A stretch of DNA of 10,832 bases, taken from Panacagrimonas sp. Its GTDB lineage: Bacteria > Pseudomonadota > Gammaproteobacteria > Nevskiales > Nevskiaceae. Under the pieces are notes generated by a model. The model was not told the DNA's origin. It saw only the letters and a program-made list of their open reading frames with translations, and made no database searches. This document shows, piece after piece, positions 7,705-10,832 of the stretch (the first letter of the stretch is position 1; each line of letters starts with the position of its first letter). The translations under genes were made by a program, and so were the position numbers. The DNA lies in assembly GCA_021773655.1 (NCBI GenBank), contig JAJFJX010000132.1, forward strand, positions 1-10,832, given 5' to 3'.

Positions 7705-8337
7705 TCACTCCGATCATTTTCGTCTTGCCGCCTGTCACTGCTGCTCGTCCTGGTGCTGTGCGCTTCCGCCCCGGCGCGGGCAGCGCCCCCCACCGTGCTG
7801 GTGCTGGGAGACAGCCTGTCCGCGGGTTACGGCCTGGACGCCGATCAGGGCTGGGTGCGGCTATTGAAGCAGAAGCTGGCCGCGCAGGGCTTTGATCACC
7901 AGGTGGTCAACGCCTCGGTCAGCGGCGAGACCACCGCCGGCGGACTGGCGCGGTTGCCGTCCCTGCTGGACCGCCATCGGCCGCAATTGGTTCTGGTGGA
8001 GCTGGGCGGCAATGACGGACTGCGCGCCCTGCCACTGACGCAGATGCGCAGCAACCTGGAAGGCATCGTCGATGCCAGCGCGCAGGCCGGCGCCACCGCG
8101 GTGCTGTTCGAGATGCGCATCCCGTCCAACTACGGGCCAACCTACACCGAGGCCTTCACCGGCACCTTCGCCGAGGTCGCCGACGACCGTCAGGTGCCAC
8201 TGGTGCCGTTCCTGTTGTCGGCCTTCGCCGAGGACCCGGATGCCTTCCTGTCCGACGGCATCCATCCCTCGGCGTCCGCGCAGCCCCTGATCCTCGACAC
8301 GGTGTGGCCACATATCGAGCCTCTGCTGAGGCCTTGA
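7702..8337 (+). CDS. tesA: Arylesterase / acyl-CoA thioesterase I, TesA family (SGNH hydrolase)
   Basis: The predicted product is 211 residues; E. coli TesA is 208. It is a periplasmic serine hydrolase of the SGNH family that acts on acyl thioesters, esters and lysophospholipids. Residues 1-27 form a Sec signal peptide with a Leu/Val-rich core and a likely cleavage after ARA. The four SGNH blocks are intact: GDSLSAGYG with nucleophile Ser38, the oxyanion Gly75 in SVSGET, GGND with Asn104, and DGIH with Asp185 and His188. The stretch LVELGGNDGLR (97-107) is near-diagnostic for TesA. The ATG at 7702 is chosen because it gives the signal peptide directly. The gene diverges from ybbA, as in E. 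coli, but with start codons overlapping in one CATG. Its stop codon lies inside a perfect 16-bp tandem duplication. The lipid-modification genes begin 80 bp downstream on the same strand. Confidence 0.94.
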   Translation: MSLRSFSSCRLSLLLVLVLCASAPARAAPPTVLVLGDSLSAGYGLDADQGWVRLLKQKLAAQGFDHQVVNASVSGETTAGGLARLPSLLDRHRPQLVLVELGGNDGLRALPLTQMRSNLEGIVDASAQAGATAVLFEMRIPSNYGPTYTEAFTGTFAEVADDRQVPLVPFLLSAFAEDPDAFLSDGIHPSASAQPLILDTVWPHIEPLLRP

Positions 8338-8353
8338 TCTGCTGAGGCCTTGA
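8322..8353. repeat. tesA: Perfect 16-bp tandem duplication spanning the tesA stop codon
   Basis: The 16-mer tctgctgaggccttga occurs twice with no gap, at 8322-8337 and 8338-8353. The first copy contains the last codons and TGA of tesA. The second copy is non-coding and carries a second TGA. Because the first stop is retained, the TesA protein is unaffected. The exact identity suggests a recent slippage or duplication event. Confidence 0.9.
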
Positions 8354-8417
8354 ACGGCATCCGCGTCCACGTCCACCTCGGTGGCGTATCCCAGGTCACT
8401 GTCCCATCGCGCCTCAC
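8338..8417 (+). promoter_or_regulatory. 80-bp spacer upstream of the lipid-modification operon
   Basis: This gap contains the second copy of the 16-bp tandem repeat and a short direct repeat (gtccacgtccac), followed by a small dyad (ccacc-tc-ggtgg, about 8370-8381). It is the only space for an operon promoter outside tesA. I see neither a convincing sigma70 promoter nor a clear sigmaE-type (GGAAC / TC) pair, and no obvious Shine-Dalgarno before the ATG at 8418. Read-through from tesA is also possible. Confidence 0.3.
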
Positions 8418-9698
8418 ATGAAAATCGCCGTCATCGGTTCCGGCATCTCCGGCCTGTCCGCCGCCTGGCTGCTGTCGCAGCGTCACGAGGTGACGCTGTT
8501 CGAGCAGGACACGCGCATCGGCGGTCACACCCACACCGTGGAGGTGCCACTGGACGGCGGCGCGGTGCAGGCAGTGGATACCGGCTGGATCGTCTACAAC
8601 GGCGTCAACTATCCCAACCTGTCGGCGCTGTTCACCGAGCTGGGCGTCCAGACCCGCCCCACCAGCATGTCGTTCGGCGTGTCGCTGGGCGACGGCGCCT
8701 ACGAGTACATGGGCAGCGACAAGCTGCTCAGTGTCTTTGCACAGCCGTCCAACCTGCTGCGCCTGTCTCACCTGCGGATGCTGGTCGACATCCTGCGCCT
8801 CAACCGGCGCTGCAATGCGCTGCTCCGGTCCGGCCGCCTGCCCGACGGAACGCTGGGCGAGTTTCTGGCCGCCTCGGGCCTGTCCCGTGAGCTTGCCAGC
8901 CGCTACCTGCTGCCAATGGCGGGCCTGATCTGGAGCTGTTCGCCGCTCAAGGCCATGGCCTACCCGGCGGCAGACTTCATGCGCTTCTTCGATTCGCATT
9001 CCTTGTTCACCGCCACCCAGCAACCGACCTGGTACACGGTGATCGGTGGCTCGCACCAGTACCTCAAACCGCTGATGGCGCGTTTTGGCGGCACGCTGCA
9101 CCTGGGTACGCCGGTACGCTCCATCCGCCGCAACGGCGATGGCGTGCACCTGCAACTGGACGCCGGCCCGGTCGTCTTTGATCGCGCGGTCTGCGCCACC
9201 CATTCGGACCAGGCGCTGCAACTGCTGAGTGACGCCGATCCGCTGGAACGCGCGGTCCTGTCCGGCATTCCCTACAACCAGAGTCGCTGCGTGCTGCACA
9301 CCGACGAGTCCTTGCTGCCACGACGCCGCAGGGCCTGGGCATCGTGGAACTACATCCATCGCGACGACGAGGTGCACGACCAGCCGATCACCGGCAGCTA
9401 CTGGATGAACCGGCTGCAAGGCATTGCCGGTCCGGTGAACTACATCGTCACGCTCAACCCGGTACGCGAGATCGCGCCGGAACGGGTGATCCGCGACATC
9501 GTCTACCACCACCCGCACTACACGCCGTCGAGTGTGATGACCCACGCGCGCCTGCCGGAGATCCAGAACCGCGGCGGTCTCTGGTACGCCGGCGCCTGGA
9601 CTCGGTACGGCTTCCACGAAGACGGCCTGAAGTCCGGCCTGCACGCGGTGCAGGGCCTGGATCCGGATTGCCTGCCGCCGTGGGCCGTGCTGTCGTGA
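8418..9698 (+). CDS. FAD-dependent amine-oxidase-like protein (COG2907)
   Basis: The predicted product is a 426-residue flavoprotein of the predicted NAD/FAD-binding group COG2907, related to amine oxidases and desaturases. The N-terminus is a Rossmann dinucleotide-binding fold with GSGISG (7-12) and the ribose-binding acidic Glu29 after the second strand. RIGGHTHT (33-40) follows, with the GGH variant of the usual GGR motif. The C-terminal FAD-contact segment is near 387-410 (WYAGAWTRYGFHEDG, 389-403). There is no signal peptide or clear membrane segment. The ATG at 8418 places the Rossmann fold at the very start, as usual in the family. It is followed by a DUF1365 gene and a cyclopropane-synthase-like gene, a recurring trio whose relatives in Rhodobacter sphaeroides are tied to the RpoE/ChrR singlet-oxygen response and to unsaturated or furan fatty acids. 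A redox step on a phospholipid acyl chain is a reasonable inference; the actual reaction is unproven here. Confidence 0.88.
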   Translation: MKIAVIGSGISGLSAAWLLSQRHEVTLFEQDTRIGGHTHTVEVPLDGGAVQAVDTGWIVYNGVNYPNLSALFTELGVQTRPTSMSFGVSLGDGAYEYMGSDKLLSVFAQPSNLLRLSHLRMLVDILRLNRRCNALLRSGRLPDGTLGEFLAASGLSRELASRYLLPMAGLIWSCSPLKAMAYPAADFMRFFDSHSLFTATQQPTWYTVIGGSHQYLKPLMARFGGTLHLGTPVRSIRRNGDGVHLQLDAGPVVFDRAVCATHSDQALQLLSDADPLERAVLSGIPYNQSRCVLHTDESLLPRRRRAWASWNYIHRDDEVHDQPITGSYWMNRLQGIAGPVNYIVTLNPVREIAPERVIRDIVYHHPHYTPSSVMTHARLPEIQNRGGLWYAGAWTRYGFHEDGLKSGLHAVQGLDPDCLPPWAVLS

Positions 9699-9802
9699 GC
9701 CCGGACACGGAGCGTCCGCTGGAGGCCCCGGCCGCCGCAGGCCGATGGCCTTCACAAGGGGCTGCCCAGCATGCGTCCACGAATCGCGAGGCTCCACACC
9801 CC

Positions 9803-10561
9803 ATGCACGCCTGCCTCTACGCCACCCGGGTGATGCACCGCCGACGTGTGCCGCCGCTGTACCGCTTCGTCTACCGCACCTTTCATCTGCTGCTGGACAT
9901 CGACCGCATCGATGCGGCCGCGAGCGGCGTGCGCTGGTTCTCCCACAACCGCTTCAACCTGCTGGCCTTTCATGATCGCGACCACGGCCGCGGCCAAGCC
10001 GGCGCACTGCGCATCTGGGCCGAGCAGGCGCTGCATCAGCGCGGCCTGCGGGTGCCGGGCGGGCGCATCCGCCTGCTGTGCATGCCACGGGTACTGGGCT
10101 TCGTGTTCAATCCGATCAGCCTGTGGTACTGCGAGGACCGCGCCGGAACATTGATGGCGGTGATCGCCGAGGTCCGCAACACCTTCGGCGAAAAGCACAG
10201 CTACGTGCTGGCATCCGCCGATGCGCCAGTGTCGTATGACACCGCGCAGGAAGCGGAAAAATGCTTTCACGTGTCGCCGTTCTTCGACCTCGTGGGGCGC
10301 TACCGTTTCCTGCTGGGCCCTCCCGGAGTTCGTCTGCGCGTGGTGATCCACGAAACACGCGAAGGCATTCCGATCTTGGACGCGACTTTGGCAGGCGACC
10401 GACGGCCGCTGACCGATGCCACGATCCTGGCTCAGGTCCTGCGGATGCCGTGGATGACGCTCAAGGTCGTCTTTGGCATCCACTGGGAGGCTTTCAAGAT
10501 CTGGCGTCGTGGCGGCCGCTATCACCCCAAGCCCGCCGCGCCGCCCACCGAGGTCACATGA
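9803..10561 (+). CDS. DUF1365 family protein (COG3496)
   Basis: The predicted product is 252 residues, the usual size for DUF1365. Motifs that identify the family are VMHRR (10-14), LGFVFNPISLWYC (98-110), EVRNTFGEKHSYVL (123-136), KCFHVSPFF (153-161) and the C-terminal MTLKVVFGIHWEAFKIW (218-234). No catalytic role is established that I know of, but members almost always sit with COG2907 flavoproteins and cyclopropane-synthase-like methyltransferases, implying a shared role in modifying acyl chains. I chose ATG 9803 because family proteins normally begin just before the xxLYxxRVxHRR stretch; gagg lies about 11 bases upstream. GTG 9695 is in frame and overlaps the preceding TGA (gtga). It would add 36 low-complexity residues, and this arrangement suits a coupled operon. 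The end overlaps the next gene as ATGA. Confidence 0.85.
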   Translation: MHACLYATRVMHRRRVPPLYRFVYRTFHLLLDIDRIDAAASGVRWFSHNRFNLLAFHDRDHGRGQAGALRIWAEQALHQRGLRVPGGRIRLLCMPRVLGFVFNPISLWYCEDRAGTLMAVIAEVRNTFGEKHSYVLASADAPVSYDTAQEAEKCFHVSPFFDLVGRYRFLLGPPGVRLRVVIHETREGIPILDATLAGDRRPLTDATILAQVLRMPWMTLKVVFGIHWEAFKIWRRGGRYHPKPAAPPTEVT

Positions 10562-10832
10562 TGGACGACAAGAATTCCGGCGAAAGCGATCACAGCGGAC
10601 AGGGCCGTGCGATGAGCCACGACGGCTTTTCGCCGGACCTGCCCGCGGCGCTGGCAGGCAAGAGCCAACTGCGCGGCCTGTCGTGGAGGATGAAGCTGGT
10701 GGTCTACATGCTCTCGGGCATGCGCAAGGGCAGCCTGGATCTGACCCTGCCCGACGGAAGTACGCGCCGCTTCGAGGGCAGCGAGCCCGGCCCACACGGC
10801 GCGTGGCGGATCAAGTCCGAACGCCTGATCGG
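10558..10832 (+). CDS. Cyclopropane-fatty-acyl-phospholipid-synthase-like SAM methyltransferase, N-terminal fragment
   Basis: The reading frame is open from ATG 10558 to the right edge, giving 91 residues of a longer protein. Its ATG overlaps the DUF1365 stop (ATGA at 10558-10561), indicating translational coupling; a second ATG follows directly at 10561. The first 35 or so residues are polar and low in complexity. The stretch from about 45 to 91, containing MRKGSLDLTLPDG (55-67), RFEG (71-74) and AWRIKSERL (82-90), matches the small N-terminal domain that precedes the methyltransferase fold in COG2230 enzymes (cyclopropane or methyl addition to phospholipid acyl double bonds using S-adenosylmethionine). 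The SAM-binding domain is outside the window, so activity cannot be judged. The call rests on this N-terminal pattern plus the gene order, which is typical for COG2907 - DUF1365 - CFA-like clusters. Confidence 0.72.
   Translation, partial: MMDDKNSGESDHSGQGRAMSHDGFSPDLPAALAGKSQLRGLSWRMKLVVYMLSGMRKGSLDLTLPDGSTRRFEGSEPGPHGAWRIKSERLI

Noticed and set aside
8190..9797. A 535-codon - strand open frame opposite tesA and the COG2907 gene
   Set aside because: Its composition is that of a shadow (Gln/His/Val/Arg-rich), and it overlaps two genes with intact catalytic or cofactor motifs.
9752..10795. A 347-codon - strand open frame opposite the DUF1365 gene
   Set aside because: No family pattern; the + strand frame contains the DUF1365 signature motifs and tight operon overlaps.

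Overview
The window is a gene-dense, GC-rich stretch of bacterial chromosome. It carries seven complete protein genes and two genes cut by the window edges, with no RNA genes, insertion sequences or CRISPR. The tesA / ybbA / ybbP neighbourhood, the high GC content and the envelope-related gene set suggest a Gammaproteobacterium, perhaps Lysobacterales (Xanthomonadales)-like. That placement is an inference from gene content, not from a marker gene.

Left part (1-2957, + strand): two consecutive polytopic membrane proteins that look like GT-C-fold glycosyltransferases using polyprenyl-linked sugars. The first lacks its start. They are separated by a 208-bp spacer with three copies of a GC-rich 10-mer in alternating orientation.

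Middle (2995-8337): the conserved TesA / YbbA / YbbP neighbourhood in an unusual form. A secreted SGNH esterase (tesA, + strand) and an ABC ATPase (ybbA-like, - strand) diverge from one shared CATG, which supplies both start codons. The ABC permease (ybbP-like, - strand) is normally the immediate downstream partner of ybbA. Here it is separated from it by an oppositely oriented MFS transporter (5648-6961), so the transporter pair cannot be a simple two-gene operon. The divergent spacer between the permease and the MFS gene holds a perfect 16-bp palindrome.

Right part (8418-10832, + strand): an FAD-dependent amine-oxidase-like protein (COG2907), a DUF1365 protein, and the N-terminus of a cyclopropane-fatty-acid-synthase-like methyltransferase. 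The last two overlap by ATGA. This trio recurs in Proteobacteria and is thought to modify unsaturated acyl chains of membrane lipids. A perfect 16-bp tandem duplication spans the tesA stop codon just upstream.

The whole window concerns the cell envelope: glycosylation, ABC-mediated extraction or export, transport, and lipid hydrolysis and modification. The most notable points are the split ybbA-ybbP pair, the shared CATG start, the alternating repeats before the second glycosyltransferase, the tandem duplication after tesA, and the lipid-modification operon that continues beyond the right edge.
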